A DNA stretch of 41,152 bases, taken from contig CAZKXX010000024.1 of the NCBI GenBank assembly GCA_964556705.1, positions 1-41,152 on the forward strand, written 5' to 3'. A program made the position numbers and the translations under genes. How positions within the stretch are numbered: the stretch's first letter is position 1; the number at the start of each line of letters is the position of its first letter. The notes under the pieces are model-generated. The model ran no database searches. It was not told the origin of the DNA and saw only the letters and a list, made by a program, of their open reading frames with translations. The stretch is from CAZKXX01 sp964556705 (GTDB lineage: Bacteria; Acidobacteriota; Terriglobia; UBA7540). Shown piece after piece: positions 6,933 through 15,295 of the stretch.

Positions 6933-7685
6933 ATGAGACGACCCGTGATTGCCGGCAACTGGAAAATGTACAAAACGATTCGCGAAGCGGTGGACTTCAT
7001 CTCGAAGCTCAGGCCGTTGGTGGAGGCTGCCGACCACTGCGAGGTGGTGGTGGCGCCGCCGTTCACGGCCTTGCGCGCCGCCGCGGAGGCGGTGAAGGGC
7101 TCGAACCTCCGCGTCGCGGCTCAGGACATGCACTGGGACAAGGAAGGCGCGCACACCGGCGACATCTCACCGGCGATGGTCGCCGAAGCGGGCGCGACGC
7201 ACGTCATCCTCGGCCACTCGGAGCGCCGCCAGGACCACGGCGAGACGGACGAAAGGGTGAACCGGAAAGTGAAGGCCGCACTCGCGGTGGGACTGACACC
7301 GATCGTCTGCGTGGGCGAAACGCTGGCCGAGCGCGAAGCGGGCCACACGCGCCAGGTGCTCGAACGGCAGTTCCGCGGCGGGCTCGCCGGGTTGACCCCC
7401 CCGCAGTTTTCCCGTATCATCGTAGCTTACGATCCGGTTTGGGCGATTGGAACGGGCCGCACGGCGACGCCGGAAATGGCCGCGGAAAGCCACTCGTTTC
7501 TGCGCGAGCAGGCGCGGCAGCAGTTCGGTGAGGAAGCCGCCGCGGCGCTGCGCATCCTCTACGGCGGAAGCGTCAAGCCGGACAACATCGCGGGGCTGAT
7601 GGCCGTCGAAGATATTGACGGGGCGCTGGTGGGCGGCGCGAGTTTGAAGCCCGATTCTTTCGCGGCGATCGTGAACTACGCCTGA
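6933..7685 (+). CDS. tpiA: Triosephosphate isomerase with Asp at the catalytic Glu position
   Basis: This enzyme interconverts dihydroxyacetone phosphate and glyceraldehyde 3-phosphate. The 250-residue TIM barrel is of normal length. Lys11 (GNWKMYK) and His95 (GHSERR) are present, and the phosphate loop YGGSV is intact. The third catalytic residue lies in the motif normally written AYEPVWAIGTG; here it is AYDPVWAIGTG, so the base is Asp167 (codon GAT at 7431-7433) instead of Glu. In studied TIMs the Glu-to-Asp change lowers turnover about a thousandfold. A sequencing error, a natural variant with compensation, or a second TIM elsewhere are all possible. The family call is certain; full activity is not. 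Confidence 0.95.
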   Translation: MRRPVIAGNWKMYKTIREAVDFISKLRPLVEAADHCEVVVAPPFTALRAAAEAVKGSNLRVAAQDMHWDKEGAHTGDISPAMVAEAGATHVILGHSERRQDHGETDERVNRKVKAALAVGLTPIVCVGETLAEREAGHTRQVLERQFRGGLAGLTPPQFSRIIVAYDPVWAIGTGRTATPEMAAESHSFLREQARQQFGEEAAAALRILYGGSVKPDNIAGLMAVEDIDGALVGGASLKPDSFAAIVNYA

Positions 7686-7712
7686 ACGCCGCGCTTCGGG
7701 GAAACGGAAAGC

Positions 7713-8045
7713 ATGGAAACGGTATTGACGATATTACACGCGGTGGTCGCGTTTCTGCTCATCGCCATCATCCTGATTCAGGGCGGCGAAAACGTGGACG
7801 TGGCTGCGGCGTTCGGCGGCGCCAGCCAGGCGGCTTTCGGGCCGCGCGGCGCCATCACGACATTCCAGAAAGCTACCTGGGTGCTGGCCGTGATTTTCAT
7901 GGTCACTTCGGTGACGCTGGCCATCATGGCCACGCGGCGGGGCGAAGTCTCGATTCTGGAGGGCGCGCCGCAGCAGAAGTCGGCGCCGGCCGCGCCCGCC
8001 GGGACGCCTCCGCGGCAGCCGGCTCCCGCCCAGCCGGCGGAGTAG
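7713..8045 (+). CDS. secG: Preprotein translocase subunit SecG
   Basis: SecG is the small third subunit of the SecYEG channel and helps SecA-driven export. The 110-residue product has the usual two membrane helices (about 4-21 and 52-72) joined by a cytoplasmic loop with the conserved GGASQAAFGPRG sequence, in which G-x-x-x-x-x-x-F-G is typical of the family. The tail after residue 85 is a Pro/Ala-rich stretch, common in this phylum. It lies 27 bases after tpiA and upstream of tRNA-Leu, an arrangement seen in many bacteria (tpiA-secG-tRNA-Leu), so co-transcription is likely. Confidence 0.95.
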   Translation: METVLTILHAVVAFLLIAIILIQGGENVDVAAAFGGASQAAFGPRGAITTFQKATWVLAVIFMVTSVTLAIMATRRGEVSILEGAPQQKSAPAAPAGTPPRQPAPAQPAE

Positions 8046-8106
8046 GCCGGAAGTCCGTGCTCGCAGTTGATGAAGCCGACCCCGGCGACGGACGACCTTT
8101 CCATGT

Positions 8107-8193
8107 GCGGAAGTGGCGGAATTGGCAGACGCACCAGCTTGAGGGGCTGACGCTCGCAAGAGCGTGGGGGTTCGAATCCCCCCTTCCGCACCA
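8107..8193 (+). tRNA. tRNA-Leu (anticodon GAG), CCA encoded
   Basis: The acceptor stem GCGGAAG (8107-8113) pairs with CTTCCGC (8183-8189), followed by discriminator A and an encoded CCA. The D arm has GGCGGAATTGGCAGACGC, the anticodon loop is TTGAGGG with anticodon GAG, and there is a long class II variable arm (CGCTC-GCAA-GAGCG). The T arm GGGGG-TTCGAAT-CCCCC is intact. One mismatch (C-A) lies at the top of the anticodon stem. It decodes CUC and CUU leucine codons. Confidence 0.97.
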
Positions 8194-8286
8194 TCCCCCT
8201 CGCGCCAAACCTCATCCTGTTTCGTTCCTTTTTTCGGCGCACAGCCTTTTGTGGTAAACTCGCGTCCGGCCCGGGACCGGCTGCCT

Positions 8287-8886
8287 ATGCCCGCGACTCC
8301 TGATCCCAAGCTGAAGCTGCGCGAAATCTGCCGCATCGCCGCGCGGGTGTTTTACGAGAAGGGTTATGACGGCGCTTCGATGCAGGACATCGCCCGCGCC
8401 GTGAACCTCACCAAGGCCGGCCTCTACCACCACGTGGGCAGCAAGGACCGGCTGCTCTTTGAGATTGTCAACTACGGAATGGATATCCTCGATGAAAACG
8501 TCCTTCAGAAAGTGAAGGAGATCGAGGACCCCCGCGAGAGACTCCGGCAGACGATCGCCGGGCACATCGACCTCATCGTGCGCGCGCGCGACCACGAAAT
8601 CACCGTCATCCTGCACGAAAACCGCTCGCTGAAGGGCGCGCTGCGCAAGAAGATCAACGCGCGCAAGCGGGAATACATCCGCTACCTCGAAGACCTCATC
8701 GAGAAGGTGCAGCACCAGGCGGGAGGGAAGCGGCTCGTCTCGCCGCGCCTCGCCGCGTTCGCCCTGCTCGGCATGGTCAACTGGCTTTACCAGTGGTACC
8801 ACCCCGAAGGTCCCGCCAAACAGGAAGACCTCACCGAAGCTTTCGTCAACTTCTTCTTTCGCGGATTACTCGGCAGCGCGGCGTGA
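8287..8886 (+). CDS. TetR/AcrR-family transcriptional regulator
   Basis: This is a 199-residue one-component repressor. The N-terminal helix-turn-helix is clear: EICRIAARVFYEKGYDGASMQDIARAVNLTKAGLYHHVGSKDRLL (about residues 11-55, described by its ends). The C-terminal ligand domain has an aromatic-rich last helix (MVNWLYQWYHPEG), as in regulators of acyl-CoA or steroid degradation such as the KstR2/FadR group; this likeness is an inference. ATG 8287 is used because a longer frame would overlap the tRNA-Leu gene. No target gene is evident beside it. The 93 bases upstream hold no repeat; GGTAAACT near 8252 could be a weak -10 region. Confidence 0.88.
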   Translation: MPATPDPKLKLREICRIAARVFYEKGYDGASMQDIARAVNLTKAGLYHHVGSKDRLLFEIVNYGMDILDENVLQKVKEIEDPRERLRQTIAGHIDLIVRARDHEITVILHENRSLKGALRKKINARKREYIRYLEDLIEKVQHQAGGKRLVSPRLAAFALLGMVNWLYQWYHPEGPAKQEDLTEAFVNFFFRGLLGSAA

Positions 8887-8996
8887 TTTGACTCCGGCCG
8901 GTTGCGTGGCGCTGCGCGACGGGCGCCGAGTTGTGGGCTTGCGCGCTGCGTGCTAGCATCGGCGGCGACTTCGGATCGGGAGGGTGGCGAACTCTT

Positions 8997-9821
8997 ATGG
9001 CCGCGTGGCGAGTGGCGTTTCAGGGCGAGCGGGGATCGTTCAGCGAGGAGGCGGCGCGCAAGCTGCTTGGCCGGCGCGTCGAGGTGCTGCCGCGCGAGAC
9101 CTTCGCCGCAACGTTTGAAGCCGTCACGAGCGGCCGGGCGCGCTACTGTCTGGTGCCCATCGAAAACACGCTTGCCGGATCCGTTTATGAAAACTACGAC
9201 CTCTTGCTCAAGAACGATCTCCACATCATCGGCGAGGTGAACCTGCGGATCGTTCACAACCTCATCGCCTTCCCGGGGACGACGCTGCGAACACTGCGCC
9301 GCGTCTATTCGCATCCCGTGGCGCTCGCGCAGTGCGAGAAGTTTTTTCAGAAGCACCGGCGGGTGGAGAAAGTTTCCTATTACGACACGGCGGGGAGCGT
9401 GAAGATGCTGGCCGAGCAGCGCCCGCCCGGCGCGGCCGCCATCGCCAGCCGCGTGGCCGCCGAAGTTTACGGCGCGCGCATCCTGCAAACGCACCTCGAA
9501 GACCATCAGGAAAACTACACGCGCTTCCTGCTCCTTTCGCGCCGCGCCGTGGTCTCGCCGCGCGCCGACAAGGTCTCCATCGTCTTTTCGACGCGCAACG
9601 TTCCCGGCGCGCTCTTCAAATGTCTCAGCGTCTTCGCTTTGCGCGATATCGACCTGACGAAGATGGAATCGCGCCCGCTGCGCGGCCGGCCGTGGGAGTA
9701 TTTCTTCTACGTGGATTTCATCGGCAACGTGCGCGAGGAGCGCTCACGGAAAGCGCTCGACCATCTGGGGGAGATTACGAACTTCCTGCGCGTGCTGGGC
9801 TGTTACGAGCGCGCTCGATAG
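8997..9821 (+). CDS. pheA: Prephenate dehydratase
   Basis: This enzyme converts prephenate to phenylpyruvate in phenylalanine synthesis. The 274-residue product has the periplasmic-binding-like catalytic domain: VAFQGERGSFSEEAA at the start, then LVPIENTLAGSV (PIENS-type motif), YSHPVALAQC, YYDTAGSVKML and EVYGARIL, with the catalytic Thr of the T-R-F motif in ENYTRFLLL. A C-terminal ACT domain follows (about residue 195 on), with an ESRP motif (MESRPLRGRPWEYFFYVDF), so feedback control by phenylalanine is likely. There is no chorismate mutase domain. The ATG at 8997 fits the normal family start; a GGGAGGG lies about 12 bases upstream. Confidence 0.95.
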   Translation: MAAWRVAFQGERGSFSEEAARKLLGRRVEVLPRETFAATFEAVTSGRARYCLVPIENTLAGSVYENYDLLLKNDLHIIGEVNLRIVHNLIAFPGTTLRTLRRVYSHPVALAQCEKFFQKHRRVEKVSYYDTAGSVKMLAEQRPPGAAAIASRVAAEVYGARILQTHLEDHQENYTRFLLLSRRAVVSPRADKVSIVFSTRNVPGALFKCLSVFALRDIDLTKMESRPLRGRPWEYFFYVDFIGNVREERSRKALDHLGEITNFLRVLGCYERAR

Positions 9822-9871
9822 GCCGCGCGGCGGCAGAAGAAGCCTCGCCCTGGACGAATCAGGCGACCCGC

Positions 9872-9920
9872 GAGACGCTTCGTCGCCCCGATCCAATGCA
9901 TCGGGGCTCCTCAGAATGAC
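9872..9920. repeat. Solo half of a dispersed hairpin repeat
   Basis: GAGACGCTTCGTCG, a hairpin (CCCCGAT 9886-9892 / ATCGGGG 9900-9906, 7-base loop) and CTCCTCAGAATGAC match the right half of the element at 24525-24680. It lies between the convergent genes pheA and the CBM9-like gene and may act as a bidirectional RNA end, although no T-run follows. Confidence 0.6.
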
Positions 9921-9958
9921 CGCGCCGGCGGGCGTTCAGCCCGTAGCCCGTCCGCGCG

Positions 9959-10702
9959 TCACTTCACAAACCGCAGGATTCCGAAGCGCGTCGGCGTGTG
10001 GAACGTCTGCCCTTCGGGAATCGCGCTCCACGACATGTACCGCCGCTCCGCGCGGCCGCCCTGGCCGTCCGCCCGGTAATAATTCACGCGCCATTCCGCG
10101 CCCGGCTCGATCTTTTCCACTTCCAGCGCGGAGAGCGGAATTTTCATCTCGCAGGTCCAGACGCGCGCCTGGCGGTCGATTCGCGTCGCGTGCTCGAACC
10201 CCGAGTCCCACGAGGCGTCGTTGAACGGGTCCCTGTCCTTGTCGATCACCAGATCGAGCCACTGGTTGTTCGGCGCGACCTCGAATTCGTAATACTGGTT
10301 CACGCGTTCCGGCCGCGGGTTGAGAAAGACTTCCACGACGTCCTTCTCCCACAGCTCCCAGCGTTCCTTCGCCGGGTCCTCGCCTTCGTAGATGTTCAGC
10401 TCAGTGTAGCGCGAATGAAACGCGAAGTAGAGGTGCGTCGCCGACCACAGGCTGGCCACGCGCGTTTCGTGCTCGGGATAACGCCGCTCGCCTTTCATGT
10501 CGCGGTCGAAGGCGACCCAGGTGGCGGTGCGCCAGACGGGCTTTTCGAGGTCGCCGTCGAGCGTGAAATTCCGCGGCGTGTAATGCGAAGCGGCGCGAAC
10601 GTCGCTCAGGTACTGGAGTGAAGCGCTCATGGCAGCTCCCGCGAGCGCGACGGCGGCGAGGAGGGAAGCGAGCGGGCGAAGCGAAGGCCGGAAACGGTCC
10701 AC
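9959..10702 (-). CDS. Secreted CBM9-like carbohydrate-binding protein
   Basis: This 247-residue secreted protein has a signal peptide (about residues 8-26) and a single CBM9-like (DUF1083) beta-sandwich domain: LDGDLEKPVWRTATW near the start, ASLWSATHLYFAFHSRY, DVVEVFLNPRPERVNQYYEFEV and a final MSWSAIPEGQTFHTPTRFG. Such domains bind sugar chain ends, or occur as stand-alone proteins of unknown role. The start is GTG 10702, chosen because GGAGAGGAGAAA lies directly before it, in the 14 bases after the stop of the upstream gene. It is therefore the second gene of an operon with gamma-glutamyltransferase. Confidence 0.85.
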   Translation of the reverse strand: MDRFRPSLRPLASLLAAVALAGAAMSASLQYLSDVRAASHYTPRNFTLDGDLEKPVWRTATWVAFDRDMKGERRYPEHETRVASLWSATHLYFAFHSRYTELNIYEGEDPAKERWELWEKDVVEVFLNPRPERVNQYYEFEVAPNNQWLDLVIDKDRDPFNDASWDSGFEHATRIDRQARVWTCEMKIPLSALEVEKIEPGAEWRVNYYRADGQGGRAERRYMSWSAIPEGQTFHTPTRFGILRFVK

Positions 10703-10716
10703 GTCTTTCTCCTCTC

Positions 10717-12543
10717 CTACCACGCGACGGCGTAGCGATGCCCGCGCACGTCGGCGCCGCCGCGGATGACGCCGGAAGCGGAATCGAATTCCACCAGCGT
10801 GGGCGCGCAGGGATTGCCCCAGTCGTCCTGGAGCGTCACCTGGTGGCCGCGGCGCCGCAGCTCGTCAATCGCCTCGCTGCGCACGCGCTTTTCGACGTCG
10901 AGCGCGAGCGGCGCGTCCGAGTGCGTGTCGAACGACGAATACATGGCGCGCGAGTTGAACCGCGGCGCTTCCAGCGCTTCCTGCGGGTTCATTCCGAACT
11001 CCGCGACGTTCAGAAACACCTGGAGGAGCGTCTGGTCCTGCGCGTCGCCGCAGGGGGTTGAAAACGCCAGCCAGGGATTCTGCTGCCGCAGCGCGAGCGT
11101 CGGCGTCAGCGTGATGCGCGGCCGCTTGCGCGGCGCGAGCTGGTTGGGGTGGCCGGGCGTCAGCACGAAACTCTGCGCGCGCTGCGTGAGCGGGATTCCC
11201 GTGTCGCCGGCGATCACCGCCGGATACCACGCACCGCTCGGCGTGGCCGAAAACATGTTTCCGTCGCGGTCGATCACGTTCACCGTGGTCGTATCCTGAA
11301 GCGGCGGATTGCGCAGCGCGTAGCGCGCCCGCGCGAACGCCTCCGGCGCGCGCGGCTGCATGCGTTCGGGGTCGCCGGGGACGTGCTCGGCGGAGGCGCG
11401 TTCGGGATCAATCAGCGCGCGGCGCAGCGAAGCGTATTCTTTGGAGATCAGGGCCGCGGGAATCCGGCTGAAGTCCGGGTCGCCGTAATACGCGTCGCGG
11501 TCGGCGTAGCCGAGCTTCATCGCCTCGACGACGGTGTGGATGTAGTCCGCCGAGTTGTGGCCCTGGGCCTTCAGGTCGAAACCTTCGAGAAGGTTGAGGT
11601 TCTGAAGAAAGACCGGCGACTGGCTCCAGAATCCCACTTTGAAAACTTCAATGCCGCGATAGTCGGTGCGCAGCGGCTCCTCGATGCGCGCGCGAAAGGC
11701 GGCGAAATCGCCCTCGCGCATCAGGCAGCCGGCGTCGCGACAGAATTCGCTGATGCGTTTGGCGATGGGGCCGCGATAAACGTAATCGCGCACCGCTTCG
11801 AGGGCCGCCCAGCGGCCCGCCGCGGCGTTCTTCCGCTCCGCCTCCGCCATTTCGCCGAGCGTGCGGGCGAGATCGCGCTGGATGAAGAGTTCTCCCGCGC
11901 GCGGGACCTGCCCGCCCGGCAGGTACACGTTGCGCGACGTCGGCCACTTCTCGATCACGTCGCGGTAGCGTTCGATGCCGCGCGCGAAGACCGCGTCGAG
12001 CGGAAAACCTTCGGCGAGTTCGATGGCGGGCTGGATGATTTCCGCGAAACTTTTCGTCCCGTGCGCCTGGAGCGCGACGAGCAGCGAATCGATGGCGCTC
12101 GGCACGATGGCGCTGAGCGGCCCGTAGGCGGGAATCGTGCCTTTGGAAATCGCCCGGACGTCGGCGACGCGCGGGTCGTCCGGCCGAAGGCTGCGATAAA
12201 AATCCACCGTGGCCTGTTCCGGCGCGATGCCCGCGCCGTTCACGGCCACCACCGGCTTGGCGCGCGGCTTAATGAGAATCGGACACTCGCCGCCCAAGCC
12301 GAAGCCGTTCATCTCGACCACTCCGGCGGCGAAGACCGTGGCGACGCCCGCGTCCACCGCGTTGCCGCCTTCGCGCAGAATGCGCAGTCCCGCCTCCGCC
12401 ACCAGCGGATGCCCCGCCGCCACCACGCCGCGCTTGCCCATCACCAGCGGCTTCATCGTGTCGGTCACCCGCGGGCTCTGCGCGGCGAGCGGCGCCGCAC
12501 CGGCCAGCGCCAGCAGCAGAGCAGTGAAAATCATCCTGCGCAT
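10717..12543 (-). CDS. ggt: Gamma-glutamyltransferase, secreted
   Basis: This 608-residue precursor hydrolyses or transfers the gamma-glutamyl group of glutathione and related peptides. An N-terminal signal peptide (MRRMIFTALLLALAGAAPLAA) sends it to the periplasm. Family marks are GGNAVDAGVAT near residue 50, GFGLGG near 70, and the autoprocessing site before Thr of DTTTVNVIDRDGN (about residue 417), where the chain splits into large and small subunits. The start ATG at 12543 is preceded by GAAGGAGG; a longer frame upstream lacks this. The small subunit keeps SATPSG and GSPGG-type segments only partly, so substrate preference is uncertain. It is followed by the CBM9-like gene after 14 bases. 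Confidence 0.93.
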   Translation of the reverse strand: MRRMIFTALLLALAGAAPLAAQSPRVTDTMKPLVMGKRGVVAAGHPLVAEAGLRILREGGNAVDAGVATVFAAGVVEMNGFGLGGECPILIKPRAKPVVAVNGAGIAPEQATVDFYRSLRPDDPRVADVRAISKGTIPAYGPLSAIVPSAIDSLLVALQAHGTKSFAEIIQPAIELAEGFPLDAVFARGIERYRDVIEKWPTSRNVYLPGGQVPRAGELFIQRDLARTLGEMAEAERKNAAAGRWAALEAVRDYVYRGPIAKRISEFCRDAGCLMREGDFAAFRARIEEPLRTDYRGIEVFKVGFWSQSPVFLQNLNLLEGFDLKAQGHNSADYIHTVVEAMKLGYADRDAYYGDPDFSRIPAALISKEYASLRRALIDPERASAEHVPGDPERMQPRAPEAFARARYALRNPPLQDTTTVNVIDRDGNMFSATPSGAWYPAVIAGDTGIPLTQRAQSFVLTPGHPNQLAPRKRPRITLTPTLALRQQNPWLAFSTPCGDAQDQTLLQVFLNVAEFGMNPQEALEAPRFNSRAMYSSFDTHSDAPLALDVEKRVRSEAIDELRRRGHQVTLQDDWGNPCAPTLVEFDSASGVIRGGADVRGHRYAVAW

Positions 12544-12748
12544 CAATCCTCCTTCAGACGGCTTCGCTGACGCGCGCCCGCGCGGCACAGTGTAACGGCT
12601 CGGGGCGCGGCTGCGCAACTGGCCCGGCAACGAAGGAACCCTTGCGCTCCCAACTCACGTTGAAGAAACGGCGCAAACGTTGTACTTATCATCGTTCGGC
12701 CGCGGCAACGGCCGCGGCGGAAAATCCGGCGTGCGTGAGGTGAGCGCG

Positions 12749-13951
12749 GTGAATCGCAGAGAGTGGCTGGGAACGATGGGGCTGGCGCTGGCGGCGACGC
12801 GGGCGCGTCCGGTGGTCGCCGGGGAGTCAAAAGAAGAGAAGCCGCGGCGCGGAAAGCCGCTCGACCTGAGCGAGTTCGAGCCGCGCAGCATGCTGCGAGT
12901 TTCGGAAACACCGGTCGAGCGCGCCCGCTTTCCGGTGATTGACGTTCACACGCACCTCTCCTGGCGCACCCGGGGCGAAGACGGCGCGCCGCGCGGCGAG
13001 GAGATGACCTTTCTCGCCGAGCCCGACGAACTGCTCGAAGTGATGGACCGCCGCAACGTGCGAATGATGGTGAACCTGACGGGCGGCGTCGGGAAGGGAC
13101 TCGTCGAAACGATCAACCGTTTCCAGGCCCCGCGCCCCGACCGCTTCCTCGTCTTCGCCGAGCCGCGATGGGAACGTTCGAACGAACCCGGCTACGCGAA
13201 ATTTCAAGCGGAAGAAATCGAAAAGGCTCATCGCGCCGGCGCGCGCGGGCTGAAAATTCTGAAGACGCTGGGACTCTACCTGCGCGAGAACATCACAAGC
13301 GGCCCGCTCGTCAAGGTGGACGACCGGCGCTTCGATATCATGTGGGAAGCGTGCGGCGCGCTGGGGATTCCCGTGGCGATCCACGTCTCCGACCCCGAAG
13401 CGTTCTTCCTCCCCATCGATCGCTTCAACGAGCGCTTCGAGGAACTCAACAACCATCCTGACTGGTCGTTTCACGGCAGGGATTTTCCGAGCAACCGCGA
13501 GCTGCTCGAGGCGCGCAACCGCGTTTTCGAGCGGCATCCCGGGACGCAGTTCATCACGCTGCACGTCGGCAACAACGCCGAGAATCTGGGCTACGTTTCC
13601 GACTGCATGGACCGCTTTCCGAACATGCACGTCGAAATCGGCGCGCGCATCGGCGAGCTGGGCCGCCAGCCGCGAACGGCGCGCAAGTTTTTCGAGAAGT
13701 ATCAGGACCGGATTCTCTTCGGCACAGACGCGGTGCCGCGGGGCTACGAGACGCCGCAGCAGATTTTCGGCGACGAGTTGTATCGGATTTACTACCGCTT
13801 CCTCGAGACCGAAGACGAGTACTTCGATTACGCGCCCGCGCCCGTGCCGCCGCAGGGCCGCTGGCGCATCTACGGTCTGGGTCTGCCCGAAACGATTTTG
13901 AAGAAGGTGTATTGCGAAAACGCGGCGCGGCTGCTGCGTGTGAAGGTGTGA
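12749..13951 (+). CDS. Amidohydrolase-family protein with Tat-type leader
   Basis: The product is a TIM-barrel metal-dependent hydrolase of the amidohydrolase-2 (PF04909) type. Right after the start is NRREWLGTMGLALA, a twin-arginine-like signal, so it is probably exported folded. The metal site starts with VIDVHTHLSW; GARGLKILKTLG, IHVSDPEAFF and FITLHVGNNAENL mark later strands, and LFGTDAVPRG near residue 335 carries the last Asp. GTG 12749 is chosen since GTGAGG precedes it; GTG 12740 or 12731 are possible, so about 400 residues. A candidate promoter is TTGAAG (12660) with TACTTA (12683). The substrate is unknown, and relatives include decarboxylases and lactonases. Confidence 0.82.
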   Translation: MNRREWLGTMGLALAATRARPVVAGESKEEKPRRGKPLDLSEFEPRSMLRVSETPVERARFPVIDVHTHLSWRTRGEDGAPRGEEMTFLAEPDELLEVMDRRNVRMMVNLTGGVGKGLVETINRFQAPRPDRFLVFAEPRWERSNEPGYAKFQAEEIEKAHRAGARGLKILKTLGLYLRENITSGPLVKVDDRRFDIMWEACGALGIPVAIHVSDPEAFFLPIDRFNERFEELNNHPDWSFHGRDFPSNRELLEARNRVFERHPGTQFITLHVGNNAENLGYVSDCMDRFPNMHVEIGARIGELGRQPRTARKFFEKYQDRILFGTDAVPRGYETPQQIFGDELYRIYYRFLETEDEYFDYAPAPVPPQGRWRIYGLGLPETILKKVYCENAARLLRVKV

Positions 13952-13987
13952 ACTCGTCGCGTCCGGCGCGCGGGCCGACTTCGGCGG

Positions 13988-14419
13988 TCACTCGCCGAGC
14001 ACTTGAATCAGATACGTTCGCTCGAGCGGCCCGTCGTATTCCATGAAGTAAATCGTCTGTCGCGAGCCCTTCACGACCTTCCCGTCTTCAATCGGAAACG
14101 AACAGGCAATTCCGCCCAGGACGCTCTTCAAGTGCGCGTCGGCGTTGAATCCCAGCCGGCCGTCGAAGTCGAGGTAACGGCGGTGGTGGTAGTCGGCGTC
14201 CTCCGGACAGAGGCGCGCGAGGTGCGTGAGGATGTCCTCTTCGAGGCAGGGAATCCCCTCGGTGACGAGAAGTCCGGAAGAAGTGTGCGTCGTGAGCACG
14301 TTCACCAGGCCGTTGCGCACGCCGCTCTTGCGCACCACTTCTTCCACCGTCGCGGTGATGTTGACGGCTTCTTCCGACTTGCGGGTCTGGAGTTTGACTC
14401 GTTCGAGCTTGATGATCAT
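13988..14419 (-). CDS. yjbQ: YjbQ / UPF0047 family protein
   Basis: This 143-residue protein matches the UPF0047/YjbQ family, a small trimeric fold. The signatures are NGLVNVLTTHTSSGLLVTE (His and Thr of the presumed active site), a DADYHHRRY metal-like cluster and the GSRQTIYFMEYDGP end. The E. coli YjbQ has weak thiamine-phosphate synthase activity; the true role is unsettled. It is the last gene of a minus-strand group, 33 bases after an amidohydrolase. Confidence 0.92.
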   Translation of the reverse strand: MIIKLERVKLQTRKSEEAVNITATVEEVVRKSGVRNGLVNVLTTHTSSGLLVTEGIPCLEEDILTHLARLCPEDADYHHRRYLDFDGRLGFNADAHLKSVLGGIACSFPIEDGKVVKGSRQTIYFMEYDGPLERTYLIQVLGE

Positions 14420-14452
14420 GTGCGATCATTTGCGGCTGAAGGGCCGCGAGGC

Positions 14453-15295
14453 CTACCGTTCTCCCAAGAGTCTCTCCGCGTTTTCGCGAAGGATTTTGTT
14501 CAGGCACCCTTCCGTAAGCGGCAGGCCGCGCAGCGCGTGGACCATGTTCTTGATTTCCACCCGCGGATAGTTCGAGCCGAAAACAATCTGGTTGCGCAGG
14601 CTGCGCTCGATGAGCGTCGCCGGAAGCTGCTTGGTGAAGACGAACTGGAAAAATTCTTTGGGACTGTCGTAATAGAGGCACGAGGTATCGAGAAACACGT
14701 TGCGATATTTCAGCGCCAGCGCCACGGCCTCCCACACCCACGGCCAGCCGAAGTGCGCGAGAACGAAGTTCAGCTCCGGAAATTTCCGGATCGGCTCTTC
14801 GAGCAACATCGGCTGCCCGCTCGCCACCGCGGTGCCCGGCGCCCAGCTCAGGCCCGTATGGATCAGCAGGGGAATCCTCAGGTCCCCGGCTGCTTCGTAA
14901 ACGGGAAATACTTTGCGGTCCTGCGGCGAAAAATCCTGAAGCGCGGGATCGAGTTTCAGTCCCCGCAGCCCCAACTTCTTCACCGCCGTTTCCAGTTCCT
15001 TAACGGCGCCCTTGCGCAGCGGGTCCACGCTGGCAAAACCGACGAAGCGCGCACTCTTGCGGCAGAGTTCCGCCACCTGTTCGTTCGAGCTGACGGAACG
15101 CTTGCGCGCGCGCCGGCAGTCAATCGGCAGCAGAACGGCGCGCTCGATGCCCGCGACGTCCATTTGAAGGAAAAACGTTTCGAGCGGCTGAAAGTTGTTG
15201 CCGATGTGAAAGACTCCGCGCGCCACGCGCTCGTAGTTCGGGTCCTTGCGCGCCAGTTCGCTGATGAGGACGGGGTGCGTGTGGAAATCAATCAT
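14453..15295 (-). CDS. Amidohydrolase-family (TIM-barrel) hydrolase
   Basis: A 280-residue amidohydrolase-2 protein without a leader. It opens with MIDFHTHPVLISEL (metal-binding H-x-H), then LGLRGLKLDPALQ, LLIHTGLSWAPG, NFVLAHFGWPWV and FGSNYPRVEI (the last metal ligand position is Asn-rich here; the usual Asp is replaced, GSNYP for GTDYP). The loss of that Asp could mean changed metal use or chemistry. The start ATG overlaps the stop of the PfkB gene by four bases (ATGA), so translation is coupled and the two probably act in one pathway. Substrate unknown. Confidence 0.88.
   Translation of the reverse strand: MIDFHTHPVLISELARKDPNYERVARGVFHIGNNFQPLETFFLQMDVAGIERAVLLPIDCRRARKRSVSSNEQVAELCRKSARFVGFASVDPLRKGAVKELETAVKKLGLRGLKLDPALQDFSPQDRKVFPVYEAAGDLRIPLLIHTGLSWAPGTAVASGQPMLLEEPIRKFPELNFVLAHFGWPWVWEAVALALKYRNVFLDTSCLYYDSPKEFFQFVFTKQLPATLIERSLRNQIVFGSNYPRVEIKNMVHALRGLPLTEGCLNKILRENAERLLGER

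Noticed and set aside
9886..9906. Rho-independent terminator after pheA
   Set aside because: The stem is sound but no T-run follows, and the sequence is better explained as part of a dispersed repeat.
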